Positions 1-11,005 are shown, counted from the first letter of the stretch. The stretch is DNA of 64,000 bases from Streptomyces sp. A1277 (GCF_004795015.1 NZ_SSBI01000011.1:62001-126000); one strand, 5' to 3'. Notes: generated by a model from the sequence alone, not told the origin. Translations and numbers: made by a program.

Positions 1-1
1 C

Positions 2-304
2 TCCATGGGCCACTCGGCCGGGCTGCGCACCTTCACGCTCAAGGAGTTCACCCGGCTCGTCCGGGCCATAGACCCGGCGACCCTGCCCGACGCCCGCGAG
101 GAGGGCGTCGTGGAGCGCGCCCGCGCCCTGGTGAGGGCCGCCGCCGCGCTGCGCGGCTGGCTGCTGGCGCCGACCGCGGAGGCCGACGAGGTGTACGACC
201 CGTACGGCGCCCCGATCACGTTCTTCCGGTCCATCGGCGACGAGATCAGCCAGGCGCTGGACCCGGTCGTCACCGCGCTGACCGGCGTCTCCGCACCCCG
301 CTGA
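2..304 (+). CDS. Low-molecular-weight protein-tyrosine-phosphatase family protein, C-terminal part (5' end outside window)
   Basis: The frame is open from the first base of the window, so only the last 100 residues are visible; the ATG at 5 is probably internal. Seen: a TFTLKEF segment followed later by VYDPYGAP. In the low-molecular-weight phosphatase/arsenate reductase fold a DP(Y/F) loop near the C-terminus carries the catalytic general acid Asp, and this fits. The CxxxxxR active-site loop would be upstream and cannot be checked. In other Streptomyces a phosphatase of this type sits just before the WecA-like gene and the atp operon. Family assignment is by inference from the tail and from gene order. 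Confidence 0.75.
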   Translation, partial: SMGHSAGLRTFTLKEFTRLVRAIDPATLPDAREEGVVERARALVRAAAALRGWLLAPTAEADEVYDPYGAPITFFRSIGDEISQALDPVVTALTGVSAPR

Positions 305-465
305 CCCCGCGGCGCTCCACCCGCCCCGCCCCGGGTGGCATCGCCCCCTTGTCCGTGATGACGGCGGTCCGTGCAACCATCACGGGGACATCTGTGTCCC
401 TCACCATGGGACCGACGTAGTTAAGGTGTGGGCTGAGATGGCCGGCGACATTTGTGGGGCAGCCC

Positions 466-1887
466 GTGCGTGACTATTTGCTGACACTCTGTGTCACGGC
501 CGCTGTGACCTACCTGCTCACCGGTCCGGTGCGCAAGTTCGCCATCGCGGTCGGGGCGATGCCCGCGATCCGCGCGCGCGACGTCCACCGCGAACCGACC
601 CCGCGTCTCGGCGGCATCGCCATGTTCGGCGGGCTGTGCGCGGGGCTGATCGTCGCCAACCACCTCGCCAACCTCGACGGCGTCTTCGAGCTGTCCAGCG
701 AACCGCGGGCGCTGCTCTCCGGGGCGGCGCTGATCTGGCTGATCGGCGTGCTGGACGACAAGTTCGAGATCGACGCCCTGATCAAGCTCGGCGGGCAGAT
801 GCTCGCCGCGGCCGTCATGGTCCTCCAGGGCCTGACGATCCTGTGGCTGCCGATCCCGGGCATCGGCACCGTGGCCCTCACCCCGTGGCAGGGCACGCTG
901 CTCACCGTGGCGCTGGTCGTGATCACGATCAACGCCGTCAACTTCGTGGACGGCCTGGACGGGCTCGCGGCGGGCATGGTCCTCATCGCCGCCACCGCGT
1001 TCTTCCTGTACACCTACCGGCTCTGGTACGGGCACACCATCGAGGCCGCCGCCCCGGCGACGCTCTTCGCCGCGATCCTGATGGGCATGTGCCTCGGCTT
1101 CCTGCCGCACAACATGCACCCGGCCCGGATCTTCATGGGCGACTCGGGATCGATGCTGATCGGCCTCGTCCTGGCGGCCGGCGCGATCTCGGTGACGGGG
1201 CAGGTCGACCCGGACAACATGATGATCTTCGAGGGCAGTGAGCGCCAGGCGACCCACGCGATGCTCCCGGTCTTCATCCCGTTGCTGCTGCCGCTGACCA
1301 TCATCGCGATCCCGGCGGCCGACCTGGTCCTCGCGATCGTGCGGCGCACCTGGAACGGCCAGTCGCCCTTCGCGGCGGACCGCGGCCACCTGCACCACCG
1401 GCTGCTGAACATCGGCCACTCGCACAGCCGGTCGGTCCTGATCATGTACTTCTGGTCGGCCCTGATCGCCTTCGGCGCGGTGGGTTACTCGGTGCACTCG
1501 GCGTCCATGTGGGTCGTCCTGGTGGTCGTGGGCCTGAGCGCGCTCGGCCTGATCCTGCTCCTGATGCCGCGCTTCACCCCGCGCGCCCCGCGCTGGGCGG
1601 AAAGCTTCGTACCGCCGCGCTACCGGCGCAGACGGCGCCGCCTGCAGGAGACCCCCGGGGCGGAGCCGTCCGGGGCCGTGGAGGGCCAACAGGGGCCCGT
1701 GGACGGCCAGATGGACCGGGAAGGGGCGGACGGGGCGCAGGAGGGCCCGCAGGGCGGCGCGGAGGACCGCGAGGCCGCCGGGTCGGCCCCGGTCGCCGCA
1801 GGCGTCTCGGGCGTCAACGGAGCGACCGCCATCGGCCACCGATCGCGTTTCGCGGACCGCCGCGAGGCCGGTTCCACCCGTCGGTGA
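466..1887 (+). CDS. Undecaprenyl-phosphate glycosyl-1-phosphate transferase, MraY/WecA/TagO family
   Basis: An integral membrane enzyme that transfers a UDP-linked amino-sugar 1-phosphate (probably GlcNAc-1-P) to undecaprenyl phosphate, the first step of wall teichoic or teichulosonic polymer or polysaccharide synthesis. Seen: about 10-11 hydrophobic segments, the family Asp pair in GVLDDKFEID, the NAVNFVDGLDGLAAG loop, the FMGDSGSM motif, and HLHHRLLNIGHSH, the His-rich loop typical of WecA rather than MraY. The last ~100 residues are a hydrophilic Gly/Glu/Gln-rich tail. Start: GTG 466 (RDYLLTL) is chosen over GTG 454 because GGGG lies 7 nt before it and the protein then begins at the first membrane helix. 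It lies directly before the atp operon, as in other streptomycetes. The exact sugar is not determined. Confidence 0.9.
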   Translation: MRDYLLTLCVTAAVTYLLTGPVRKFAIAVGAMPAIRARDVHREPTPRLGGIAMFGGLCAGLIVANHLANLDGVFELSSEPRALLSGAALIWLIGVLDDKFEIDALIKLGGQMLAAAVMVLQGLTILWLPIPGIGTVALTPWQGTLLTVALVVITINAVNFVDGLDGLAAGMVLIAATAFFLYTYRLWYGHTIEAAAPATLFAAILMGMCLGFLPHNMHPARIFMGDSGSMLIGLVLAAGAISVTGQVDPDNMMIFEGSERQATHAMLPVFIPLLLPLTIIAIPAADLVLAIVRRTWNGQSPFAADRGHLHHRLLNIGHSHSRSVLIMYFWSALIAFGAVGYSVHSASMWVVLVVVGLSALGLILLLMPRFTPRAPRWAESFVPPRYRRRRRRLQETPGAEPSGAVEGQQGPVDGQMDREGADGAQEGPQGGAEDREAAGSAPVAAGVSGVNGATAIGHRSRFADRREAGSTRR

Positions 1888-1934
1888 ATCGGTCAGCGCC
1901 TCCCATTAGCAGACAAATCGAAAGCGTGCATCGC

Positions 1935-1964
1935 TCACACGTGCTCGTTAGCCCTCACGTGTGA
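1935..1964. promoter_or_regulatory. Inverted repeat in the atp operon upstream region
   Basis: Arms TCACACGTG (1935-1943) and CACGTGTGA (1956-1964) are perfect 9-bp inverted repeats around a 12-nt spacer. They lie about 190 bp before atpI in the only large gap upstream of the operon. This could be an operator for a dimeric regulator or an RNA hairpin ending the upstream transcript; no U-tract follows, which makes a simple terminator less likely. Confidence 0.4.
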
Positions 1965-2005
1965 CAGCAAGCACACTTTCTTGGTAAAGACCTCATCAAA
2001 TAGTT

Positions 2006-2021
2006 TGTGATACCGTTCACG
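2006..2021. promoter_or_regulatory. Candidate Rex operator (ROP) before atpI
   Basis: TGTGATACCGTTCACG matches the Streptomyces Rex consensus TGTGAACGCGTTCACA, as I recall it, at 12 of 16 positions, including both TGTGA and TTCAC half-sites. It lies in an AT-richer stretch about 130 bp before atpI, where the operon promoter is expected. Rex is the NADH/NAD+-sensing repressor of respiratory genes in Streptomyces, so control of ATP synthase would make sense. Binding here is inferred from sequence only. Confidence 0.5.
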
Positions 2022-2147
2022 AAGCCCGGTGACGGGGCCGAAGGACCTGATGTAGCACGGTCCATCGGCCCGAGGCATCGACTCTGACCGGGCCTACGCT
2101 CGTCCATGACGACACACTGCCCACCCCCTGCAAGCGGAGCTGCCGCC

Positions 2148-2585
2148 ATGCCGTCCAACGACGTCCGGACTCTCCTCCAGACCGCCGTGCCCACCGCTGT
2201 CGCCGGCGCCGTAGCCGCCGCGATCAGCGCTGGTGTCGCCGGCGGCAAGGGAGCCCTGGGCGCGGTCGTTGCGACGATCGTGGTCATCCTCTTCATGGGG
2301 ATCGGACTGGTGGTCCTGCAACGGACGGCCAAGTCCCTGCCTCACCTGTTCCAGGCGATGGGGCTGATGCTGTACACGGCCCAGCTGCTCCTGCTGTTCA
2401 TCTTTGTCGCCGCATTCAAGAACACGACGATGTTCAACCCGAAGGCATTCGCGATCACCCTGGTCGCGACGACCCTCGTGTGGATCGGCGCACAGGCGCG
2501 TGCGCACATGAAGGCCAAGATCCTTTACGTGGAACCCGAGTCCGACAAGGGCGAGAAGCCCGGGAAGCCGGGGTCCGGAGCGTGA
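2148..2585 (+). CDS. atpI: ATP synthase subunit I (AtpI-like membrane protein)
   Basis: A small membrane protein, 145 residues with four hydrophobic segments, encoded first in the ATP synthase operon. AtpI proteins help assemble the c-ring and may aid Mg2+ handling; they are not essential structural subunits. ATG 2148 is chosen because GGAG stands 8 nt before it; the ATG at 2106 has no good ribosome site. The charged C-terminus (EPESDKGEKPGKPG) is probably cytoplasmic. A 226-bp gap separates it from atpB, so atpB may also have its own control. Identification rests mainly on position and topology, since AtpI sequences are poorly conserved. Confidence 0.85.
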   Translation: MPSNDVRTLLQTAVPTAVAGAVAAAISAGVAGGKGALGAVVATIVVILFMGIGLVVLQRTAKSLPHLFQAMGLMLYTAQLLLLFIFVAAFKNTTMFNPKAFAITLVATTLVWIGAQARAHMKAKILYVEPESDKGEKPGKPGSGA

Positions 2586-2659
2586 AGGGTAGGGGCGGAA
2601 TAAGTGCGGGGTCAGGACCCTGCTATCGTCCGGTTCCAACTGCGGCACTGCGGGCGCGT

Positions 2660-2700
2660 GCATGTGAGCTGACGCCTGCTCGATCGCGAGGCTCACATGC
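2660..2700 (+). promoter_or_regulatory. Nested inverted repeat in the atpI-atpB leader
   Basis: Perfect 10-bp arms GCATGTGAGC (2660-2669) and GCTCACATGC (2691-2700) enclose a second small hairpin CTCG-ATCG-CGAG (2679-2690). In RNA this would fold as a stem within a stem, ending 111 nt before the atpB start. No T-run follows, so it looks more like a regulatory or processing structure than a terminator; as DNA it could be an operator. Confidence 0.45.
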
Positions 2701-2811
2701 CTGACTGCCGCTCACACATCCGAAACACCAGTCCAGTGCCGAACCGCGGCTGTGCGCCGCGCCGACACAACGAGGTTGCCGTACCTATGCGCCACGCTGA
2801 AGGAGCCCGCG

Positions 2812-3633
2812 GTGAGTGCTGACCCGACACAGGTGCTCGCCTTCGAGACCGATTGCCACATCTTCGACGGTTGTGGTTTCCCGGCACCCGGCCTGCACTC
2901 GTTCCTGTTCGAGCCCCTGTGGGGCGACGGGGACAGCAACTTGTACTTCAACAAGCCGATGCTGCTGGCCCTGCTCGGCTCGATCATCATCGTCGGCTTC
3001 TTCTGGGCCGCCTTCCGCAAGCCGAAGTTGGTGCCCGGCAAGCTTCAGATGACGGCCGAGGCCGGATACGACTTCATCCGCCGTGGCATCGTCTACGAGA
3101 CGATCGGCAAGCGCGAGGGTGAGAAGTACGTCCCGCTCGTCGTCTCGCTGTTCTTCTTCGTCTGGATGATGAACCTCTGGTCGATCATCCCGGTCGCCCA
3201 GTTCCCCGTGACGTCGATCATCGCGTACCCCGCGGTGCTCGCGGCCATCGTCTACATCCTGTGGGTCAGCCTGACCTTCAAGCGCCACGGTTTCGTCGGG
3301 GCGTGGAAGAACATCACCGGTTACGACAAGTCGCTCGGCCCGGTCCTGCCGCTGGCGATGCTGATCGAGTTCTTCTCGAACCTGCTGGTGCGGCCCTTCA
3401 CCCACGCGGTGCGACTGTTCGCGAACATGTTCGCCGGCCACACGCTGCTGCTGCTGTTCACGATCGCCAGCTGGTACCTGCTCAACGGCATCGGGTTCGC
3501 CTATGCCGGCGTGTCCTTCGTGATGACCATCGTGATGACCGCCTTCGAGCTCTTCATCCAGGCGCTGCAGGCGTACGTATTCGTGCTCCTGACCTGCACC
3601 TACATCCAGGGCGCGCTCGCCAAGCACCACTGA
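2812..3633 (+). CDS. atpB: F0 ATP synthase subunit a
   Basis: The stator membrane subunit that forms the two proton half-channels against the c-ring. 273 residues with several hydrophobic segments. The essential arginine is seen as R201 in FTHAVRLFANMFAGH, matching the LRLFGNM(Y/F)AG motif of the family. Start: GTG 2812, with AAGGAG 7 nt before it; the longer frame from 2752 has no such site and adds a non-conserved N-terminus. Second gene of the atp operon, 75 bp before atpE. No unusual residue seen. Confidence 0.96.
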   Translation: MSADPTQVLAFETDCHIFDGCGFPAPGLHSFLFEPLWGDGDSNLYFNKPMLLALLGSIIIVGFFWAAFRKPKLVPGKLQMTAEAGYDFIRRGIVYETIGKREGEKYVPLVVSLFFFVWMMNLWSIIPVAQFPVTSIIAYPAVLAAIVYILWVSLTFKRHGFVGAWKNITGYDKSLGPVLPLAMLIEFFSNLLVRPFTHAVRLFANMFAGHTLLLLFTIASWYLLNGIGFAYAGVSFVMTIVMTAFELFIQALQAYVFVLLTCTYIQGALAKHH

Positions 3634-3939
<306 letters not shown>

Positions 3940-3981
3940 TCTTCGGATCCACGACCAGCCACCTAGACGAAAGGCACTGAT

Positions 3982-4527
3982 GTGAGCCAGTTGCTTACGG
4001 TCGCAGCGGAGGAGATGGAAAACCCTCTCATCCCGCCGATCCCCGAGCTCGTCATCGGCCTCATCGCCTTCCTCATCGTCTTCGGCTTCCTCGCCAAGAA
4101 GCTCCTCCCGAACATCAACAAGGTTCTGGAAGAGCGCCGCGAGGCCATCGAAGGCGGTATCGAGAAGGCCGATGCGGCCCAGACCGAGGCCCAGAGCGTT
4201 CTTGAGCAGTACAAGGCTCAGCTCGCCGAGGCCCGCCACGAAGCCGCTCGTATGCGCCAGGAGGCGCAGGAGCAGGGCGCCGTGATCCTGCAGGAAATGC
4301 GCGAGGAGGGCCAGCGCCAGCGCGACGAGATCGTCGCCGCCGGCCACGCCCAGATCGAGGCCGACCGCAAGGCCGCCGCCGCAGCGCTGCGCCAGGACGT
4401 GGGCAAGCTCGCCACCGACCTGGCCGGCAAGCTCGTCGGCGAGTCCCTGGAGGACCACGCCCGGCAGAGCGGCACCGTCGACCGTTTCCTCGACGAGCTC
4501 GAGGCGAAGGCCGAGGCCGTCCGATGA
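3982..4527 (+). CDS. atpF: F0 ATP synthase subunit b
   Basis: The peripheral stalk subunit linking F0 to F1. 181 residues: a hydrophobic anchor at about 19-41 (ELVIGLIAFLIVFGFLAKK), then a long charged Ala/Glu/Arg/Gln-rich helix expected to form a right-handed coiled coil. The start is GTG 3982, since the ATG at 3979 runs straight into a stop. The gene ends in an ATGA overlap with atpH, so the two stalk partners are probably translationally coupled. Confidence 0.95.
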   Translation: MSQLLTVAAEEMENPLIPPIPELVIGLIAFLIVFGFLAKKLLPNINKVLEERREAIEGGIEKADAAQTEAQSVLEQYKAQLAEARHEAARMRQEAQEQGAVILQEMREEGQRQRDEIVAAGHAQIEADRKAAAAALRQDVGKLATDLAGKLVGESLEDHARQSGTVDRFLDELEAKAEAVR

Positions 4528-5339
4528 ACGGCGCGAGCCGCGAGGCACTGGCTGCCGCACGCGAGCGGCTCGACGCGCTGACCGACAGCACGTCGGTCGA
4601 CGCGGCGAAGCTCGCCGAGGACCTGGCCGGCGTCACGGCGCTGCTGCACCGCGAGGTGTCGCTGCGCCGGGTCCTGACCGACCCGGCGCAGCCCGGCGAG
4701 GCCAGGGCCGAGCTGGCAGCCCGGCTGCTCGGCGGCCAGGTGGGCGGCGAAGCCGTCGATCTGGTCTCCGGCATGGTCCGCTCGCGCTGGTCGCAGTCGC
4801 GTGACCTGGTCGACTCGGTCGAGGAGCTGGCGAACACCGCCGACCTCACCGCCGCCCAGCGAGGCGGCGACCTGGACGACGTGGAGGACGAGCTCTTCCG
4901 GTTCGGCCGCATCGTCGCCTCGGACACCGGTCTGCGCGCCGCGCTCACCAGCCGGACCGCGACCTCCGCAGCCAAGGGCGAGCTGCTGCGCAGCCTGCTC
5001 GGCGGAAAGGCGCGGCCCACCACCGAGCGCGTCATCGTGCGGCTTGTCACCCAGCCGCGTGGACGTAGCCTGGAAGCGGGACTCGAGTCCCTCTCCAAGC
5101 TCGCCGCGGAGCGCCGGGAGCGCATGGTCGCGATCGTCACCTCGGCGGTGCCGCTCAGCGACCGGCAGAAGCAGCGCCTCGGCGCGGCCCTGGCGAAGAT
5201 CTACGGCCGGCAGATGCACCTGAACCTCGACGTGGACCCCGCGGTCCTCGGCGGGATCACGGTGCGGGTCGGTGACGAGGTCATCAACGGCACCGTCGCG
5301 GAGCGCCTCGACGAGGCGACCCGCCGCATGGCCGGCTGA
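4524..5339 (+). CDS. atpH: F1 ATP synthase subunit delta
   Basis: Connects the peripheral stalk (subunit b) to the top of the alpha3beta3 head. 271 residues, longer than the ~177 of E. coli; the extra N-terminal region is usual in actinobacteria. The conserved C-terminal part ([26 protein letters not shown]) is the delta/OSCP signature. The start overlaps the atpF stop by 4 nt. A 137-bp gap with two competing hairpins separates it from atpA. Confidence 0.95.
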   Translation: MNGASREALAAARERLDALTDSTSVDAAKLAEDLAGVTALLHREVSLRRVLTDPAQPGEARAELAARLLGGQVGGEAVDLVSGMVRSRWSQSRDLVDSVEELANTADLTAAQRGGDLDDVEDELFRFGRIVASDTGLRAALTSRTATSAAKGELLRSLLGGKARPTTERVIVRLVTQPRGRSLEAGLESLSKLAAERRERMVAIVTSAVPLSDRQKQRLGAALAKIYGRQMHLNLDVDPAVLGGITVRVGDEVINGTVAERLDEATRRMAG

Positions 5340-5412
5340 CACAAGCGCAGCGCAACAGAACAGAGCAAGACCAGCGGCCCGGTTGGGCCGTGCAGAAATT
5401 GCAGAAGATTCC

Positions 5413-5435
5413 TGGGGGTCGGCCCCCAGACCCCC
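5413..5435 (+). promoter_or_regulatory. Two mutually exclusive hairpins before atpA
   Basis: TGGGGG (5413-5418) can pair with CCCCCA (5423-5428), or GGGGGTC (5414-5420) can pair with GACCCCC (5429-5435); both share the first arm. G-run/C-run elements of this kind are common as short dispersed repeats between streptomycete genes. Here it sits 41 nt before the atpA start and could modulate atpA translation or transcript processing. Confidence 0.4.
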
Positions 5436-5476
5436 TTAAGAAACTTCGGGCCCAACAAGGAGAGCAGGGAACCCAG

Positions 5477-7048
5477 ATGGCGGAGCTCACGATCCGGCCG
5501 GAGGAGATCCGGGACGCACTGGAGAACTTTGTCCAGTCGTACCAGCCGGACGCGGCCTCGCGCGAGGAGGTCGGTACGGTCAGCGTTGCCGGCGACGGCA
5601 TCGCGAAGGTGGAGGGCCTGCCCTCCGCCATGGCGAACGAGCTGCTGAAGTTCGAGGACGGCACCCTCGGTCTCGCCCTCAACCTCGAGGAGCGCGAGAT
5701 CGGTGCGATCGTCCTCGGCGAGTTCAGCGGAATCGAGGAGGGCCAGCCGGTGCGGCGCACCGGTGAGGTGCTCTCCGTCGGCGTCGGCGAGGGCTACCTC
5801 GGCCGCGTCGTCGACCCGCTCGGCACCCCGATCGACGGTCTCGGCGAGATCGCGACCGACGGCCGCCGCGCCCTCGAGCTGCAGGCCCCTGGCGTCATGG
5901 TCCGCAAGTCGGTGCACGAGCCGATGCAGACCGGCTACAAGGCCGTCGACGCGATGGTGCCGATCGGCCGCGGCCAGCGTCAGCTGATCATCGGCGACCG
6001 TCAGACGGGTAAGACCGCTCTGGCCGTCGACACGATCATCAACCAGCGCGACAACTGGCGCTCGGGCGACGTGAACAAGCAGGTGCGCTGCATCTACGTC
6101 GCCATCGGTCAGAAGGGCTCCACCATCGCCTCCGTGCGCGGTGCCCTCGAAGAGGCCGGCGCGCTCGAGTACACGACCATCGTCGCCGCCCCGGCGTCCG
6201 ACCCGGCCGGCTTCAAGTACCTGGCGCCGTACACCGGCTCGGCCATCGGCCAGCACTGGATGTACCAGGGCAAGCACGTCCTGATCATCTTCGACGACCT
6301 CTCGAAGCAGGCCGACGCCTACCGCGCCGTGTCGCTGCTGCTGCGCCGTCCGCCGGGCCGCGAGGCATACCCGGGCGACGTCTTCTACCTCCACTCGCGT
6401 CTGCTGGAGCGCTGCGCCAAGCTCTCCGACGACATGGGTGCCGGTTCGATGACGGGCCTCCCGATCGTCGAGACCAAGGCGAACGACGTGTCGGCGTTCA
6501 TTCCGACCAACGTCATCTCCATCACCGACGGCCAGTGCTTCCTGGAGTCCGACCTGTTCAACGCCGGCCAGCGCCCGGCCCTGAACGTCGGTATCTCGGT
6601 CTCCCGCGTCGGTGGCTCCGCCCAGCACAAGGCCATGCGCCAGGTGTCCGGCCGGCTCCGCGTGGACCTCGCCCAGTACCGCGAGCTGGAGGCGTTCGCC
6701 GCCTTCGGTTCCGACCTGGACGCGGCCTCGAAGGCTTCGCTGGAGCGCGGTAAGCGCATGGTCGAGCTGCTGAAGCAGCCGCAGTACGCCCCGTTCCCGG
6801 TCGAGGAGCAGGTCGTCTCCGTCTGGGCCGGCACCAACGGCAAGATGGACGACGTCCCGGTCGAGGACATCCGCCGCTTCGAGTCGGAGCTGCTGGAGTA
6901 CCTGCGCCGCGAGCGCAAGGACCTCCTGACCAGCATCCGCGAGGGCGCCAAGATGTCCGACGACACGCTGCAGGCGATCGCCGACGCCGTCGCCGCCTTC
7001 AAGCAGCAGTTCGAGACCTCGGACGGCAAGCTCCTGGGCGAGGGCTGA
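5477..7048 (+). CDS. atpA: F1 ATP synthase subunit alpha
   Basis: The non-catalytic nucleotide-binding subunit of the F1 head. 523 residues. Walker A is GDRQTGKT at 173-180; the central domain includes [36 protein letters not shown], cut here by its recognisable pieces [16 protein letters not shown] and [13 protein letters not shown], and the arginine-finger region [11 protein letters not shown] follows. Start: ATG 5477 ([10 protein letters not shown]); the frame is open further up to 5390, but that stretch is the intergenic hairpin. Only 3 bp separate it from atpG. Confidence 0.97.
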   Translation: MAELTIRPEEIRDALENFVQSYQPDAASREEVGTVSVAGDGIAKVEGLPSAMANELLKFEDGTLGLALNLEEREIGAIVLGEFSGIEEGQPVRRTGEVLSVGVGEGYLGRVVDPLGTPIDGLGEIATDGRRALELQAPGVMVRKSVHEPMQTGYKAVDAMVPIGRGQRQLIIGDRQTGKTALAVDTIINQRDNWRSGDVNKQVRCIYVAIGQKGSTIASVRGALEEAGALEYTTIVAAPASDPAGFKYLAPYTGSAIGQHWMYQGKHVLIIFDDLSKQADAYRAVSLLLRRPPGREAYPGDVFYLHSRLLERCAKLSDDMGAGSMTGLPIVETKANDVSAFIPTNVISITDGQCFLESDLFNAGQRPALNVGISVSRVGGSAQHKAMRQVSGRLRVDLAQYRELEAFAAFGSDLDAASKASLERGKRMVELLKQPQYAPFPVEEQVVSVWAGTNGKMDDVPVEDIRRFESELLEYLRRERKDLLTSIREGAKMSDDTLQAIADAVAAFKQQFETSDGKLLGEG

Positions 7049-7051
7049 TCG

Positions 7052-9408
<2,357 letters not shown>

Positions 9409-9517
9409 GCCCCCGGCTCACCGAGGGGGGCGGGTGCGTCCCGTCCCCCTCACCACGCCCCGTAGAATTGACCCAACACCCGGCACGACCGCCGGGTGGT
9501 GACCCGAGGAGCCACCC

Positions 9518-9892
9518 TTGGCTGCTGAGCTGCACGTCGAGCTGGTCGCCGCGGACCGCAGTGTCTGGTCCGGCGAGGCCACCCTGGTCGTCGCGCGCAC
9601 CACGTCCGGCGACATCGGCGTCATGCCCGGTCACCAGCCGCTTCTGGGTGTGCTGGAATCGGGCCCGGTGACGATCCGTACGAGCGACGGCGCGACCGTC
9701 GTCGCCGCGGTGCACGGCGGTTTCATCTCCTTCGCGGACGACAAGCTCTCGCTTCTCGCCGAGATCGCGGAGCTGGCCGACGAGATCGACGTCCAGCGCG
9801 CGGAGCGTGCGCTGGAGCGTGCGAAGTCGGACACGGACGCCGCTTCCGAGCGGCGCGCCGAAGTACGACTGCGTGCGGTGGCGGCACACTAG
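9518..9892 (+). CDS. atpC: F1 ATP synthase subunit epsilon
   Basis: The rotor subunit that regulates ATP hydrolysis. 124 residues: an N-terminal beta-sandwich (VWSGEATLVVARTTSGDIGVMPGHQPLL) identified by the piece GDIGVMPGHQPLLG, and a short C-terminal helical part (ELADEIDVQRAERALERAK). The start codon is the rare TTG at 9518 behind GAGGAG; no ATG or GTG is placed better. Last gene of the operon, followed after 22 bp by a strong terminator. Confidence 0.95.
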   Translation: MAAELHVELVAADRSVWSGEATLVVARTTSGDIGVMPGHQPLLGVLESGPVTIRTSDGATVVAAVHGGFISFADDKLSLLAEIAELADEIDVQRAERALERAKSDTDAASERRAEVRLRAVAAH

Positions 9893-9914
9893 CCACCTCA
9901 TGACATGGCGTTAC

Positions 9915-9964
9915 CCTCAGCCGCGGCCCGTTCTGGAGACCTCCAGACCGTGTCGCGGCTGAGG
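9915..9964 (+). terminator. Two-tier terminator of the atp operon
   Basis: Outer arms CCTCAGCCGCG (9915-9925) and CGCGGCTGAGG (9954-9964) pair perfectly, and inside them TCTGGAG (9932-9938) pairs with CTCCAGA (9941-9947). There is no U-tract, which is normal for streptomycete terminators. It ends the atp operon before the DUF2550 gene. Confidence 0.8.
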
Positions 9965-10031
9965 CGATGCAGATGCAGGTGAAGTTCCGGGCGGTATCCG
10001 TTTACTCGACGACGCGAGGAGGTCGGTGGAG

Positions 10032-10478
10032 ATGTTCCTCGCGCTGTGGGTGGGCGGGCTGGTCGTCGCGCTGGTCGCGGTGGGGCTCTTCGTCTTCGGT
10101 CTGCGCCGGCGGCTGATTCAGCGCTCCGGCGGGACCTTCGACTGCAGCCTGAGATGGGATGTGCCCGTCGAGCCCGATCTCTCGGGCAAGGGCTGGGTGT
10201 ACGGCGTCGCCCGGTACAGCGGCGACAAGGTGAACTGGTTCCGGGTCTTCAGCTACTCGCCGCGTCCGCGCCGGGTGCTTGAGCGGTCCGCGATCGAGGT
10301 CGTGGCCCGCCGCCTGCCGGAGGGCGAGGAGGAGATGGCTCTCCTGTCCGACGCCATCGTGCTCGGCTGTCTCCACCGGGAGACCCGCCTGGAGCTGGCG
10401 ATGAGCGAGGACGCGCTGACCGGCTTCCTGGCCTGGCTGGAGGCGGCACCGCCCGGCCAGCGGGTGAACGTGGCCTAG
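10032..10478 (+). CDS. DUF2550 family membrane-anchored protein
   Basis: 148 residues with one N-terminal membrane helix (LALWVGGLVVALVAVGLFVFGL), then a soluble domain that begins RRRLIQRSGGTFDCSLRW and contains GWVYGVARYSGD. This matches the actinobacterial DUF2550 family, always found near the ATP synthase genes; the function is unknown. Start: ATG 10032 has AGGAGG 9 nt before it; GTG 10026 is only 3 nt from the same site. It is separated from the atp operon by a terminator, so it is probably transcribed on its own. Confidence 0.85.
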   Translation: MFLALWVGGLVVALVAVGLFVFGLRRRLIQRSGGTFDCSLRWDVPVEPDLSGKGWVYGVARYSGDKVNWFRVFSYSPRPRRVLERSAIEVVARRLPEGEEEMALLSDAIVLGCLHRETRLELAMSEDALTGFLAWLEAAPPGQRVNVA

Positions 10479-10495
10479 GCGGCGTCGGTGTCTCC

Positions 10496-10735
10496 GTGGT
10501 GGCGGGAGCGGCCGGCCGGCTGGAGTCGCCGGCCTCGGCAGACGAGCACAGCCGCGAGCGGGGCCGGCTGCCGGGCGAGCTCCTCGACCGGCACGCCGAC
10601 CGCTTCCCCGCCCTGACCAGGGCCATGGCGGACTTGGCGTTCGAGACCGGCGGCACCGACGCGCTCGACTTCGGCCCGGACCGCATCCTGGGCGGCGTAC
10701 AGGCGCTCATCGACCGGGCGGCGGACCGGGGCTGA
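10496..10735 (+). pseudogene. Remnant of a TetR-family regulator (C-terminal domain only)
   Basis: A 79-codon open frame from GTG 10496. Its C-terminal half, LPGELLDRHADRFPALTRAM then FETGGTDALDFGPDRILGGVQALI, reads like the end of TetR_C domain proteins, which typically close with a phrase such as FEFGLDRILDGIEALI. No HTH and no N-terminal ligand domain lie in any frame upstream: the sequence before it is the end of the DUF2550 gene. I therefore call it a decayed 3' fragment. It could still be expressed as a small protein, but no clear ribosome site is present. Confidence 0.6.
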
Positions 10736-10739
10736 CGGC

Positions 10740-10973
10740 GCCGGGAACGCGAGGGCGCCGGGAACGCGAGGACGCCGGGGACGCGAGGGCGCCCGTGCGC
10801 GAGGGTGTCGGGAACGCGAGGGTGCCGGGGACGCGAGGGCGCCCGTGCGCGAGGGTGCCGGGAACGCGAGGACGCCGGGAACGCGAGGGCGCCCGTGCGC
10901 GAGGGCGCCGGGAACGCGAGGGCGCCCGTGCGCGAGGGTGTCGGGAACGCGAGGGTGCCGGGGACGCGAAAAC
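10740..10973. repeat. Tandem array of 14 units of 16-17 bp
   Basis: Fourteen back-to-back units fill the gap between the TetR remnant and the chitinase terminator. Type A is 17 bp (GCCGGGAACGCGAGGGC and close variants); type B is 16 bp (GCCCGTGCGCGAGGGT/C). The order is A A A B A A B A A B A B A A. Type A varies mainly at G(C/T)CGGG(A/G)ACGCGAGG(G/A)(C/T). No spacers separate the units, so this is a minisatellite and not CRISPR. Short open frames through it only reflect the repeats. Confidence 0.9.
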
Positions 10974-11005
10974 CGGGGAGACAGGGGGCGGACCTGTCTC
11001 CCCGG
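10973..11005. terminator. Bidirectional terminator, 12-bp perfect stem
   Basis: CCGGGGAGACAG (10973-10984) pairs with CTGTCTCCCCGG (10994-11005) around a 9-nt loop. It stands 37 bp downstream of the chitinase stop on the minus strand and immediately after the tandem array on the plus strand. Confidence 0.8.

Noticed and set aside
10740..10973. Possible CRISPR array
   Set aside because: Units are directly adjacent, without unique spacers, and are too short (16-17 bp); no cas gene is present.
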